Shown: in pieces, positions 16,125 through 25,153 of the stretch
Position numbering within the stretch: position 1 is the first letter of the stretch
Layout: every line of letters begins with the position of its first letter
Assembly (NCBI RefSeq): GCF_001612685.1
Contig: NZ_BDAY01000041.1
Coordinates: forward strand, 50,458-114,457
DNA: 64,000 nt
Source: Nocardia altamirensis NBRC 108246
GTDB lineage: Bacteria > Actinomycetota > Actinomycetes > Mycobacteriales > Mycobacteriaceae
Reading direction: 5' to 3'
Translations under genes and position numbers: made by a program
The notes under the pieces: generated by a model
What the model saw: the letters and a program-made list of their open reading frames with translations, nothing else
The model's database searches: none
What the model was told of the DNA's origin: nothing

Positions 16125-17012
16125 TCAAGCGACCGCGGCGACCGCCTGCGAGAACGCACGCACCTGCGCGGTCTCGCGGTTGCGATGCCACACCAAGCCG
16201 AGCCGTGAGTGCGCAAGCCCGGTCACCGGGACGAAGGTGACCTCGGGCCGCTCATGGAAGTGGGCAGTCGGATGGCACAGCAGCATCGCGCCCCGATCGG
16301 CCGCGACCAACCCGATCCCTTCCTCCAGCGTGCCGACGTCAGGCCCCGCAGGGATCGGCAGGCCTGCCGGAGTCACGTCCAGTGCCTGTGCCCGCCGCCA
16401 GTACTCCGGCGCAGGCCCGCGCACGCCGATCAACGAGACCTCGGCGAGGTCCTCCGGCGACGCGCTGGCCCGTCGTGCCAGCGGATGCGAGCTGTGCACC
16501 GCAAGCAGCTGTGGCTGCTCCGAAAAGACCTGTCCCAGTACGAGATCGCTCTCCCCCATCGGCAGCAGCACGACCACGATGTCGACCTCGCCGCGGTGCA
16601 CGGGACCGAACGGATCGGACAGCGGAATCTCGACCAATTCCGCAGCGCTGTAGGGGAATCGGCGATCGAACAGCAGACAGGCGTCGGTCAGCAGCCCGCT
16701 CGGCGAGCCCTGCACACCGATGCGCAGCGCACCGTCCATCCCGCGCGCGGCGGCCTGCACGCCGTCCACCGTCGCGCGCAGCGCCGCATACGCGGGCTCC
16801 AACTTCGCCACGAAGTCCTGGCCGAGCGGCGTGAGCGCGACCTTGCGACTGGTTCGCTCGACGAGCCGACCACCGACCCGCCGCTCCAACGCACTCAGCA
16901 ACTGACTCACCCGGCTCTGCGACACGAACAGCCGTTCGCCAGCGCGCCCGAAGTGCAGTTCCTCCGCCAGTACGAGGAATGCCTCCAGCTCACGCACCTC
17001 AAGGCTGCCCAT
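16125..17012 (-). CDS. LysR-family transcriptional regulator
   Basis: 295 residues. N-terminal HTH (residues 1-60: LEAFLVLAEELHFGRAGERL, then SQSRVSQLLSALERRVGG) and a LysR substrate domain (about 90-290). ATG 17012 is chosen because GTGGAGGAAG lies 3-8 nt upstream and the protein then starts as LysR proteins do; the frame stays open 63 nt further. Divergent from an MFS exporter gene with a perfect palindrome between them, so it probably controls that exporter. Confidence 0.88.
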   Translation of the reverse strand: MGSLEVRELEAFLVLAEELHFGRAGERLFVSQSRVSQLLSALERRVGGRLVERTSRKVALTPLGQDFVAKLEPAYAALRATVDGVQAAARGMDGALRIGVQGSPSGLLTDACLLFDRRFPYSAAELVEIPLSDPFGPVHRGEVDIVVVLLPMGESDLVLGQVFSEQPQLLAVHSSHPLARRASASPEDLAEVSLIGVRGPAPEYWRRAQALDVTPAGLPIPAGPDVGTLEEGIGLVAADRGAMLLCHPTAHFHERPEVTFVPVTGLAHSRLGLVWHRNRETAQVRAFSQAVAAVA

Positions 17013-17089
17013 TGCTTCCTCCACCGTAGATGAGTCCAGCTCATAGAACGATGAGAGCTTCACCGTTGTTTCCACGCTTGTCGATCACT

Positions 17090-17108
17090 TGACTCGAGTC
17101 ATGACTCA
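17090..17108. promoter_or_regulatory. Perfect palindrome at the lysR-MFS divergent boundary
   Basis: TGACTCGAGTCA (17090-17101) is a perfect 12-bp palindrome, followed directly by another half-site, TGACTCA (17102-17108). It touches the proposed MFS start codon and lies 78 bp upstream of the lysR start, so binding would affect both genes. Confidence 0.5.
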
Positions 17109-18303
17109 GGTGCGCGCAATCACGGATACTCCACCGGCGGAACAGGGTTCGACGCTGCGCGGATGGCTCGGCGTCGGCGCTGTGACGGGGGCGACATTCA
17201 CGGTCGTCACCTCGGAGATGCTGCCGGTCGGGTTGCTCACCCCGATCGGCGACGCGTTGCGGGTCACCGAGGGCGCGGCGGGGCTGTCCATGACGGTCGC
17301 CGGGCTGGTCGCCGCGCTCTCCGCGCCGCTGCTGACCGCCGCGCTGGGGCGCATCGACCGCAGGGTCGTGTTGTGCGGGCTGCTCGCGGTGTTGATCCTC
17401 GGGAATGTCGGCGCGGCATGGGCGCCCACCTTCGCCGTGATGATGGGGGCCAGGGTGCTGGTCGGCATCGGGATCGGCGGGGTGTGGGCGATCGCGCCGA
17501 GCCTGGCGGCGCGCCTCGTGCCTGCGAAGTCGGTCGGCGCCGCGACCGCGCTGGTGTTCAGCGGCGTCGCGGTGGCCTCGGTGATCGGCATTCCCGCAGG
17601 GACTTACATCGGCGCGCTCGTCGGGTGGCGTGCCGCATTCCTCATCGCGGCCGGCCTCGCGCTGGTGGTGCTGATCGCACTCGGGGTATTGCTGCCGACA
17701 CTGAGCGCCACGCGGGCCGCACCGCTGCGCGCGGTTCTCGGATTGACGCGGGAGCCCCGCTTCCGCACCGCGCTGCTGGTGGTCGCGTTCCTGGTGACCG
17801 GGCATTTCGCCGCCTACACCTACATCCGTCCACTGCTGGAGAAGGTGACCGGCGTCGGCGCGAGCACCATCGGCACCGTGCTGCTGGTGTACGGAATCGC
17901 CGGTGTCCTCGGCAATTTCGGTGCGGGCTCGATGGCAGTGCGCAACCCGCGCCGGACGCTGCTGACGATCAGCGCGCCGTTGGCCGTTGCCGTGCTGCTG
18001 ATTCCGGCGCTCGGCGGTTCGCTCTGGCTGGCCGTGACGTTGATGGTGGTGTGGGGCCTGTCCTACGGCGGCGTCTCGGTCACTACCCAGAATTGGGTGT
18101 TCGTCGCCGCGCCCGATGCGCGTGAGGGCGCGTCCTCGCTGTATGCGGGCGTCTTCAACGCCGCGATCGCGGTGGGCGCGTTGCTCGGTGGGCGAACGGC
18201 GGACGCGTTCGGCGTCACCTCGGCGATGTGGCTCGGCGGCGCGCTCGTGCTCGTCGCGCTGGCCATCGGCGCCGTCGGCCGCGCACCTGAACAGCGGGGA
18301 TAG
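17101..18303 (+). CDS. MFS transporter, DHA1-type exporter
   Basis: 400 residues with about 12 membrane segments; opens VGAVTGATFTVVTSEMLPVG, typical of the AraJ/YdhP-like drug and sugar exporter branch, with MGARVLVGIGIGGVWAIAPS in segment 4. Substrate unknown. The start is uncertain: ATG 17101 overlaps the palindrome and has no SD, and a TTG 12 nt upstream is also possible. Paired with the divergent LysR gene. Confidence 0.82.
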   Translation: MTQVRAITDTPPAEQGSTLRGWLGVGAVTGATFTVVTSEMLPVGLLTPIGDALRVTEGAAGLSMTVAGLVAALSAPLLTAALGRIDRRVVLCGLLAVLILGNVGAAWAPTFAVMMGARVLVGIGIGGVWAIAPSLAARLVPAKSVGAATALVFSGVAVASVIGIPAGTYIGALVGWRAAFLIAAGLALVVLIALGVLLPTLSATRAAPLRAVLGLTREPRFRTALLVVAFLVTGHFAAYTYIRPLLEKVTGVGASTIGTVLLVYGIAGVLGNFGAGSMAVRNPRRTLLTISAPLAVAVLLIPALGGSLWLAVTLMVVWGLSYGGVSVTTQNWVFVAAPDAREGASSLYAGVFNAAIAVGALLGGRTADAFGVTSAMWLGGALVLVALAIGAVGRAPEQRG

Positions 18304-18352
18304 GCCGAAAACGGGATGCGGCGACGCACTTCGGGCGCATAGCATCGCCGTC

Positions 18353-19159
18353 ATGTCCCTGCGCGCCATCCCCGCCTCGATGGACCCGACCGTGGTCGGG
18401 TCCATCGACGACGAGTTGGATCGGATCGAGCGAGACGAACGTGTCTCGGTGCGGCTCGCCATCGAAAGCGGCAGCCGGGCTTGGGGTTTCCCGTCACCCG
18501 ATTCGGATTACGACTGCCGGTTCGTCTACGTCGCGAGCCTGGACACCTACCTGTCGCCGTGGCGCACCCGCGACGTGATCGAGACGCCGTTGACCGGCCT
18601 GCTCGACGTCAACGGCTGGGACCTCGCCAAGGCGTTGCGGCTGCTGGTCGCGGGCAACGCCGTGCTCATCGAGTGGCTGATGTCGCCGATCGTGTACCGC
18701 GGCGACCCGCGGTTCCGAGATGACTTGCGCGCGTTGGCCGATGAGGTCGCCGACCGCAACCGGGTGGCGCGGCACTACCTGCATCTCGGCGCGAAGCAGT
18801 GGGAGTTGTTCGACCGCAACCGATCACTGAAGAAGGTGTTCTATTCGCTGCGTCCGGCCATGGCCTTGCGCTGGCTGCGGGAGCATCCCGGTGTTGCGGT
18901 TGCCCCGATGCACCTGCCGACACTGCTTGCCCAGTGCGAGCTGCCCTCGGATCTCGTTGCGGCCGTTGCCGAGTTGACCGAGCTCAAGTCGCGGACCCGC
19001 GAAATGGGCAGCGGGACAGTGCCTGCCCCGATCGTCACGTTTCTGAAGGCCGAATTCGCCATCGCCGCAGACGCTTTCCCGAAGACCGCTGAGCAAGACC
19101 TGGACTATGCGAGGGCGCGGACCGCGGAGTTCTTCCGTGACGAGGCCTGCCAGGCCTAG
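18353..19159 (+). CDS. YcgL/RlaP-type nucleotidyltransferase domain protein
   Basis: 268 residues. Polymerase-beta-like nucleotidyltransferase signature: ESGSRAWGFPSPDSDYDCRF at about residues 41-60 (the GS and D-x-D of this fold). It resembles the COG3541 'predicted nucleotidyltransferase' family (Bacillus YcgL; some members sit beside RNA ligases); activity unknown. TAGCAT at 18340-18345 ends 7 nt before ATG 18353, indicating a leaderless mRNA. The stop abuts the convergent hxlR-type gene. Confidence 0.8.
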   Translation: MSLRAIPASMDPTVVGSIDDELDRIERDERVSVRLAIESGSRAWGFPSPDSDYDCRFVYVASLDTYLSPWRTRDVIETPLTGLLDVNGWDLAKALRLLVAGNAVLIEWLMSPIVYRGDPRFRDDLRALADEVADRNRVARHYLHLGAKQWELFDRNRSLKKVFYSLRPAMALRWLREHPGVAVAPMHLPTLLAQCELPSDLVAAVAELTELKSRTREMGSGTVPAPIVTFLKAEFAIAADAFPKTAEQDLDYARARTAEFFRDEACQA

Positions 19160-19651
19160 TCACTCGGCGACGGCCGCCGCATAGGCCTGCGCCAGCTGCT
19201 CGGTGGCCGTCGGCCGATCCGGGTCGGGGCGGGGGATGCCGAGGTGGGACTCGCGGAGTTCGTCCATGAACTCCGCCCACAATTCGGGTCCGCCCGCCTC
19301 GAGCAACTCCGCCCGCACTCGCAGCCGCTTGGTGGTCGGCCGATGCCGCAGCCCCCACGAGCCGAGCGCCGCCATGATCGGCACCAGTTGAATGGCAGGT
19401 TCGGTCAGCCGGTACTCCGCCTTTTGGCCGGGCCTGGTGTCTTCCCTGCTCAGCAGTCCGGCGGCGACCAGCCGCTTGAGCCGGTCGGACAGGATGTTCG
19501 TGGCGATCCCCTCTTCCGATCCGGCGAGCAGCTCACGGAAGTAGCGGTGATTGCCGAACATCACGTCACGCAGCACCAGCAGCGTCCACCGATCGCCGAT
19601 CACCTCGATCGTCGCGTTGATCGGGCAACCCGAACGTCCATGGTCGCGCAT
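19160..19651 (-). CDS. HxlR-family transcriptional regulator
   Basis: 163 residues. The HxlR signature is present at the start: GCPINATIEVIGDRWTLLVL (Cys near residue 9, as in redox- or aldehyde-sensing members), then a winged helix with TNILSDRLKRLVAAGLL. It is divergent from a dihydrofolate-reductase-like gene; matching inverted repeats sit near both start codons, so it likely regulates itself and that enzyme. Confidence 0.9.
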   Translation of the reverse strand: MRDHGRSGCPINATIEVIGDRWTLLVLRDVMFGNHRYFRELLAGSEEGIATNILSDRLKRLVAAGLLSREDTRPGQKAEYRLTEPAIQLVPIMAALGSWGLRHRPTTKRLRVRAELLEAGGPELWAEFMDELRESHLGIPRPDPDRPTATEQLAQAYAAAVAE

Positions 19652-19682
19652 CCACCGCTCCTTCTTCGCGAGAACTTCCGCC

Positions 19683-19750
19683 TACTGCTTGCAATATACA
19701 ACCAGTTGCCCCTAATCTGACGCGCAAGCGATTGCAAAATGCAAGCAGTA
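19683..19750. promoter_or_regulatory. Paired HxlR-type operators
   Basis: TACTGCTTGCA (19683-19693) and its perfect complement TGCAAGCAGTA (19740-19750) face each other across 46 bp. The right arm also forms TTGCA-AAA-TGCAA (19732-19744). Each lies close to one of the two divergent start codons. Confidence 0.65.
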
Positions 19751-19767
19751 GAGAAAAGGACACCATC

Positions 19768-20412
19768 ATGTCGAAACTCCTCGTCCGCAACTTGTCGATC
19801 TCACTGGACGGCTACGTCGCAGGCCCGAACCAAGGTCCGGACAACCCGCTCGGCGAAGGCGGTGAAAGCCTGCACGAGTGGTGTTTCGCGACGAAGACCT
19901 GGCACGGATACGTGGGCACCGACGGCGGCGCGACCGGCGTCGACGACGACTTCATGGCCGCGGGCAACGTCGGGTTCGGCGCAACCATCATGGGCCGCAA
20001 CATGTTCGGTCCGATCCGTGGGCCGTGGCAGGACGAGGAATGGCAGGGCTGGTGGGGCGACAACCCGCCCTACCACCACGACACGTTCGTGTTGACCCAC
20101 CATGCGCGGCCGTCACTGCCGATGAAGGGCGGCACCACGTTCCACTTCGTGAACGACACTCCAGAGGCGGTGCTGCAGCAGGCATTCAAGGCCGCGGACG
20201 GCAAGGATGTCCGGCTCGGCGGCGGCGCGGCCGCGGTGCGGCAGTTTCTGCTCGCGGGATTGGTGGACGAGATGCACCTGGCCGTCGTGCCGCTCCTGCT
20301 CGGCGGCGGCGCCCGCCTCTACGACGACCTCGGCACGCTGCCCGGCTACGCGGTCTCGTCGGTGGTCCGCTCCCCCTCGGTCACCCACCTGCGCTTCACC
20401 CGCACCGCATAG
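19768..20412 (+). CDS. RibD-C/dihydrofolate-reductase family protein
   Basis: 214 residues. Family landmarks: NLSISLDGYVAGPNQ at the start, FGATIMGRNMFGP near 70, VRLGGGAAAVRQFLLAGLVD near 150 and LLLGGGARLYDDL near 180. The fold uses NADPH; many such stand-alone proteins have no known substrate. ATG 19768 with GAAAAGGA 6 nt upstream. Regulator HxlR is divergent. Confidence 0.88.
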   Translation: MSKLLVRNLSISLDGYVAGPNQGPDNPLGEGGESLHEWCFATKTWHGYVGTDGGATGVDDDFMAAGNVGFGATIMGRNMFGPIRGPWQDEEWQGWWGDNPPYHHDTFVLTHHARPSLPMKGGTTFHFVNDTPEAVLQQAFKAADGKDVRLGGGAAAVRQFLLAGLVDEMHLAVVPLLLGGGARLYDDLGTLPGYAVSSVVRSPSVTHLRFTRTA

Positions 20413-20424
20413 TCCCCGGAAACG

Positions 20425-20460
20425 GGAAAAGCCCCGCACCATGCCGGTGTGGGGCTTTCC
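20425..20460. terminator. Bidirectional terminator
   Basis: Stem GGAAAAGCCCCGCACC / GGTGTGGGGCTTTCC with a 5-nt loop, between the convergent reductase-like gene and the cold-shock gene. Confidence 0.85.
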
Positions 20461-20484
20461 AAGAAAGCTTGGGAGCGATCCAGA

Positions 20485-20688
20485 TCAGAGGACGCGAACG
20501 TCCTGCGCCTGCGGGCCCTTCTGGCCCTGGCCGATCTCGAACTCCACGCGCTGCCCCTCGTCGAGGGACCGGAAACCCGAGCCGCTAACGGCCGAGTAGT
20601 GCACGAAGACGTCGGGGCCTCCGCCGTCTTGCGCGATGAAGCCGAAGCCCTTCTCGCTGTTGAACCACTTAACTACACCCTGAGCCAT
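20485..20688 (-). CDS. Cold-shock protein, CspA family
   Basis: 67 residues, a single OB-fold cold-shock domain. RNP1 KGFGFIAQ (about 14-21) and RNP2 VFVHYS (about 28-33) bind single-stranded RNA/DNA. Starts MAQGVVKWFNSEKG; AGAAGG 6 nt upstream of ATG 20688. The 143 bp upstream of it hold no gene and may form a long 5' leader as in other csp mRNAs. Confidence 0.97.
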   Translation of the reverse strand: MAQGVVKWFNSEKGFGFIAQDGGGPDVFVHYSAVSGSGFRSLDEGQRVEFEIGQGQKGPQAQDVRVL

Positions 20689-20831
20689 TTCATACCTTCT
20701 GTAGACGAGCCAGATTCTGGCAAATGGAATGCCCTGGTCTCGTAGATCAACGATGCCATGATCCGACGAATTCAGCCACCAATAGCCCCGCCAACTGTGA
20801 GCAAGCCAACGCTTGCCGGGGGCTTCGAACC

Positions 20832-21260
20832 TCACCTCCCATGCTCTGACAGGCGCTGATCCGGGAAAACCACCCGAAACAGACGTTCAGACAGCTGGGA
20901 TTCTTGCCAAGCGCGCTCGCGCTCCCCCTCCGACGAATAAGCCTGCGCCGCCTTCACCGCATAGGTCGCCGCGTGCACCGCGTGCGCGCACAGGTGGGCG
21001 GTGGACGCCGCGTGCCCGGCCGAGCGCGCGGCGTAGGCGCTCGCGTCTTTTTCCAGCCGAGCCGACTCGTGTGCGTCGAAGGCCGCCATCCGCGCTTCCC
21101 CCACGCTCAGCTCGCCGCGCGCCCAGGCCCGAACGGCCTCGATCGCCGCGCGCGGTCGTGCGTCGTCGGGCCGCTCACGTTCGAACAGCGGGAGCACGTG
21201 CTCCGCGCACGCGGCCGCCCACAGCGCGAGCGCGGCGTGATCGCCGCGGTCGGTTGTCAT
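20832..21260 (-). CDS. Imm-5-like putative immunity protein
   Basis: 142 residues, all-helical and Ala-rich. CAEHVLPLFERERPDDARPR (about 18-37) and AIEAVRAWARGELSVGEAR follow the pattern of proteins annotated as 'putative immunity protein' (Imm-5-like), from memory. Despite that name no toxin gene is adjacent, and the biochemical role is unknown. It has repeated HA-rich helices (AHLCAHAVHAATYAVKAA). Confidence 0.6.
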   Translation of the reverse strand: MTTDRGDHAALALWAAACAEHVLPLFERERPDDARPRAAIEAVRAWARGELSVGEARMAAFDAHESARLEKDASAYAARSAGHAASTAHLCAHAVHAATYAVKAAQAYSSEGERERAWQESQLSERLFRVVFPDQRLSEHGR

Positions 21261-21420
21261 CGGACCGCCCTGCTCGCCTCGGTCCGCACGGGCGTTCTCC
21301 TTCTCGGCGAGGCGCTCGCTGCTGCTCGACCGCTACCAGTTGGCTTGTGCCGCATGGCCATCGCTACCAGCGCACTAAGTCATCCTACGACTTTCCGGCG
21401 GGACGCGCAGCCCTGGTTTT

Positions 21421-23271
21421 CTATCGACGGTCGCGCCCGAGGTAGCGCACCTGTCGCGGCTTCGCCTCGTCGTAGCCGGTGCGGCCGGACAGGTGTGCGG
21501 GGACGCCGACCTCCCACCAGGCGCCGGCCTCCGTCCAGGACGACGGCTGGGTGCGCACCACAAGCACGGCGGGCCGGGACTCACGGATCGCGAGGTCCCG
21601 CGCGCGAGCGTAGGCCTCGCGCACCTCGTCGAGGTCGGTGGCGGTGACGACGGCGCAGCCGAGCGCGCGGGCGCTGGCGGCGAAGTCCACCCGAGGCGGC
21701 TCGGGGTGGGTGGTGCGGCAGTCGGCGTAGAAGTTGTTGAGCGGCGCACCACCTTGGCCTTCTTGCAGGCGCGCGATCACCGCGTAGCCGTCGTTGTCGC
21801 AGACCACCGCGACGAACGGGTGACCGGCGAAGGCCGCCGAGAACAGTTCGGAGTTCAGCATCAGATAGGAGCCGTCGCCGAGCATCGTGGTGACCAGGCC
21901 GTCGGTGTGGGCCATGGCCGCGCCCCAGGCGCCTGCGAGTTCATAACCCATGCAGGAGAATCCGTATTCGACGTCCATGGTCGGCGCGCCACCGGTGGCG
22001 CGCCAGCCGCCGATGAGTTCGCCGGGCATGCCGCCCGAGGCGGTCATCACGTAGTCGTTCGGCCCGCTGAGGTCATTGACGACGCCGACGACCTGGGCGT
22101 ACGTGGGAGTGCCCGGGGTGTGGGCGCGCAGTTTGTCGATGTGCGCGTCCCAGGTGCTGCGCTGGGCCGAGGCCCGGGCGGTCCATTCGGGGTCGGCTCG
22201 CCATGGCGGGAGGTGGTCGGTCAGGTCGTGGATTGTTGCGTCGGCGTCGCCGACTATCGCGAGAGCGCCGTGTTTGACCGCGTCGAATCGTGCGGTGTTG
22301 ATGGTGATCAGGCGAACGTCGGCGGGAAAGACGGTCCACGAGGCGGTGGTGAAGTCTTGCAGTCGGGTGCCGACCGCGAGCACCAGGTCGGCTTCGGCGG
22401 CCATCGTGTTCGCCGATGTCGAGCCGGTGACGCCGAGCGGGCCTGCGTTGAGCGGGTGTTCGTGCGGTACCAGGGTGCGGCCCGCCGTGGTCTCGACAAC
22501 CGGAATGCCGTGGCGTTCAGCGAATTCCAAGACCGTCCGGCCCGCGCCGGAATAGCGGACGCCGCCGCCGAGCACCAGTAGCGGCCTGATGGAGGTGCGC
22601 AGTGCCGCGGCGGCGTCTTCGAGAGAACGCTTGTCCGGCCTGGGGCGCAGGACACGGTGGACTACCGGCTCGAACAGCGCGTCCGGGAAATCGTAGGTCT
22701 CGGCCTGCACATCCTGCGGCAGGGCCAGGGTCACCGGGCCTGCCTCGGCCGGGTCGGTGAGCACTCGAACTGCTTGTGGGAGTGTGGAAATCAGCTGTTC
22801 CGGGCGAGTGATCCGGTCGAAGTAGCGGCTCACCGCGCGGAACGCGTCGTTGACCGTTGCGGTCGCGTCACCGAAATGCTCGACCTGCTGGAGCACCGGG
22901 TCGGGGGCGCGGGTAGTGAAGGTGTCACCCGGAAGCAGCAGCAGCGGAAGGCGATTCGCGTGTGCGACGCCGGCGGCGGTCACCATGTTCAGCGCGCCGG
23001 GGCCGATCGAGGAGGTGGCGACGCCGACCTGTCGTCGATGAGTCGCCTTCGCGTACCCGACGGCGGCCAACGCCATGCCCTGCTCGGTATGCCCACGCCA
23101 GACCGGGATCTCGTCGCGCCGCTCCTGCAGGGCGGTGCCGAGACCGAGCACGTTGCCGTGCCCGAAGATGCCGAAAACAGCAGGGAACAACGGCACTTCG
23201 CGGCCGTCGATGGTCTCCGAGCGCTGGGCGATCAGCCAGGCCACCAGCGCCTGCGCCGCGGTCAGTTTCAT
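21421..23271 (-). CDS. iolD: 3D-(3,5/4)-trihydroxycyclohexane-1,2-dione acylhydrolase
   Basis: 616 residues, thiamine-diphosphate enzyme that opens the inositol ring. ThDP-binding region GDGSYLMLNSELFSAAFAG (about 445-465) ending in CDNDGYAVI. ATG 23271 overlaps the iolB stop (ATGA) and begins MKLTAAQALVAWL as the family does. Last gene of the leftward inositol operon. Confidence 0.95.
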   Translation of the reverse strand: MKLTAAQALVAWLIAQRSETIDGREVPLFPAVFGIFGHGNVLGLGTALQERRDEIPVWRGHTEQGMALAAVGYAKATHRRQVGVATSSIGPGALNMVTAAGVAHANRLPLLLLPGDTFTTRAPDPVLQQVEHFGDATATVNDAFRAVSRYFDRITRPEQLISTLPQAVRVLTDPAEAGPVTLALPQDVQAETYDFPDALFEPVVHRVLRPRPDKRSLEDAAAALRTSIRPLLVLGGGVRYSGAGRTVLEFAERHGIPVVETTAGRTLVPHEHPLNAGPLGVTGSTSANTMAAEADLVLAVGTRLQDFTTASWTVFPADVRLITINTARFDAVKHGALAIVGDADATIHDLTDHLPPWRADPEWTARASAQRSTWDAHIDKLRAHTPGTPTYAQVVGVVNDLSGPNDYVMTASGGMPGELIGGWRATGGAPTMDVEYGFSCMGYELAGAWGAAMAHTDGLVTTMLGDGSYLMLNSELFSAAFAGHPFVAVVCDNDGYAVIARLQEGQGGAPLNNFYADCRTTHPEPPRVDFAASARALGCAVVTATDLDEVREAYARARDLAIRESRPAVLVVRTQPSSWTEAGAWWEVGVPAHLSGRTGYDEAKPRQVRYLGRDRR

Positions 23272-24155
23272 CCGATCCGTCCTTCGTGATTGGTGACCGG
23301 GCAACGCGGATCGGGAGTTTCGCCGTCCCAGCTGCCGCGCACCCAACTGTGCGCCGGGTCATCGCAGAAGGCCATCGAGCGCTCCGGCGCGGGGCCCGCA
23401 AGCACGTTGAGGTAATACATCGGGTAGCCCGGTGCGGCGATGCACGGTCCGTGATAGCCCTGCGGGACCAGGAAGACGTCGCCGTCGCGCACCGCGACGT
23501 TCTCGTCGAGCGTGCCGTCGGCGGTGTAGGTCCGGTGCATGCCGAAACCCTCGCGGGACGGGGTGATTCCGTCGCGGCCCGCGATACGGAAGTAGTAGAT
23601 CTCCTCGTTGACGACCTCGCAGTCGCTCGCCGTGTCGTGCTTGTGCGGCGGGTAGGAAGACCAGTTGCCGTCCGGGGTGATCAGCTCGCAGGCGTTGAGT
23701 TTGTCGGCGTGGTCCCAGACGCCGGGGACGCCGAAGTTGGTGACCTGGCGGGTGGCTCGGCCCGCGCCTCGGGTGTCGACCGGAATCTGATCGGCGGGGC
23801 CGTATTTGGGGGCGAGGCGGTTCGTGCAACGGGCCATGGGGAGGGCGAGTTCCAGGTCGCCGGTCGCGGTGAGCTCGACCTCGGCGTCGCGAGGGACGTA
23901 GGCGAAGTCGGTGACGCGGGTGAATACCGAGTCCCGGCCGGACAATTCGAAGGTCATGCCGTCCACGCGGACCGCGCATGCTCCGGCGAGGGGCAGGACG
24001 AAGGCTTCGAACTCGCCGGTGTGGATGGTCCGGGATGTTCCGGCCCGCAGGGTCAGTACCCGCAAGCCGGTGTAGGTCCATCCCGCGTCCTCCGGGGTGA
24101 GCCGGATCGGATCATCGTGCTCGCGAAGGCTTCCGTGTGGTCGGTGCAGTTTCAT
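23268..24155 (-). CDS. iolB: 5-deoxy-glucuronate isomerase
   Basis: 295 residues, bicupin. NWSSYPPHKHD near residue 165 supplies metal histidines; HRTYTADGTLDENVAVRDGD and VPQGYHGPCIAAPGYPMYYL are characteristic. Converts 5-deoxy-glucuronate to 5-deoxy-2-dehydro-gluconate, IolC's substrate. Coupled to iolD by a 4-bp overlap. Confidence 0.95.
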   Translation of the reverse strand: MKLHRPHGSLREHDDPIRLTPEDAGWTYTGLRVLTLRAGTSRTIHTGEFEAFVLPLAGACAVRVDGMTFELSGRDSVFTRVTDFAYVPRDAEVELTATGDLELALPMARCTNRLAPKYGPADQIPVDTRGAGRATRQVTNFGVPGVWDHADKLNACELITPDGNWSSYPPHKHDTASDCEVVNEEIYYFRIAGRDGITPSREGFGMHRTYTADGTLDENVAVRDGDVFLVPQGYHGPCIAAPGYPMYYLNVLAGPAPERSMAFCDDPAHSWVRGSWDGETPDPRCPVTNHEGRIG

Positions 24156-24189
24156 CGGGACCCGTCCTGGGCAGGTGTGTCGCGCCGGC

Positions 24190-25098
24190 TCATCGAGCCT
24201 CGCTCAGCATCTTGGCCGCAGCATCCACTGCGGCGGCGACGTCGCCGTCCGGCGGATAGAGCAGGGTGCGGCCGACGACCAGGCCGCGAACCACCTCGTG
24301 GCCGAGGGCGCCGTCCCAGAACGCGAGGTCGGCTGTCGGGTCGCCGGAAGGTGCACCGCCGAGTACCACGACCGGCAGCGTCGTCGCGTCGAGGACGGAA
24401 ATATCTTGTGGGGCTGGGATTTTCAGCCACGTATAGGCAGACGTGACGCCGAGGCCGGAGGCCACCGTGATAGCGCGGGACAGCGACGGCGCGTCCTTGC
24501 TCATGACCAGGGTGCCGGATTCGTCGCGGTGATACGGCAAAGGTTCGACCATCGCCATCAAGCCGTTGGCCGCGAGTTCGGAGACCGCTTGCGCGCAGGC
24601 CTGCAGGGTCGGGACCGTGCCCGCGTCGGAATCGACCAGGCGCAGCAGCATTTTGCCGCCGTCCAGGCGGAAACGTGCGAGGGAGTCCGCGTCGTAGCCG
24701 GTGAAGCGGTCATCGATCTCCCATTCGGCGCCCGCCAGGCCGCCGCGGTTCATCGAGCCGATGACGACCTTGTCGTCCAGCGCGTCCAGCAGCAGCAGCT
24801 CCTCGACCACGTCGGGTGAGCCGAGGACACCGTCCACGTCCGGGTGGGCCAGCGCGATCAGCAGCCGCTCCAGCAGGGTGCGGCGGTCCGCCATCGCGGT
24901 CAGGTCGGAGCCGACGCCGAGGGCGCCGCGGGCCGGGTGGTCCGCGGCGACCAGGAACAGGGTCTGCTTGTCCGCCAACAGGTTCGGGCGGCGCACGCGT
25001 TTCGCGTATGCCCGCTCGACCGCAGCCGGGTCCGTCGCGCGGACACGCAGTAGTTCACGCCAGCGTTCGTCGGTCAAATACACCGTCGTACCTCCCAT
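24190..25098 (-). CDS. Cgl0159-type (beta/alpha)8-barrel aldolase-like protein of the inositol operon
   Basis: 302 residues. Its class I aldolase-like barrel contains LFLVAADHPARGALGVG (about 37-53), GKMLLRLVDSD and TWLKIPAP. It corresponds to the gene between iolC and iolB in corynebacterial iol clusters (called deoxyribose-phosphate-aldolase-like or Cgl0159). It may serve as the IolJ-type aldolase that cleaves the phosphorylated intermediate; that is inference. ATG 25098 chosen with GGAGGAG about 9 nt upstream. Confidence 0.75.
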   Translation of the reverse strand: MGGTTVYLTDERWRELLRVRATDPAAVERAYAKRVRRPNLLADKQTLFLVAADHPARGALGVGSDLTAMADRRTLLERLLIALAHPDVDGVLGSPDVVEELLLLDALDDKVVIGSMNRGGLAGAEWEIDDRFTGYDADSLARFRLDGGKMLLRLVDSDAGTVPTLQACAQAVSELAANGLMAMVEPLPYHRDESGTLVMSKDAPSLSRAITVASGLGVTSAYTWLKIPAPQDISVLDATTLPVVVLGGAPSGDPTADLAFWDGALGHEVVRGLVVGRTLLYPPDGDVAAAVDAAAKMLSEAR

Positions 25099-25153
25099 TG
25101 CACCCGCTCCTCCACCTGCACCAGCTCCTCCAGTTTCGCGTTCGCTCTTCGCT

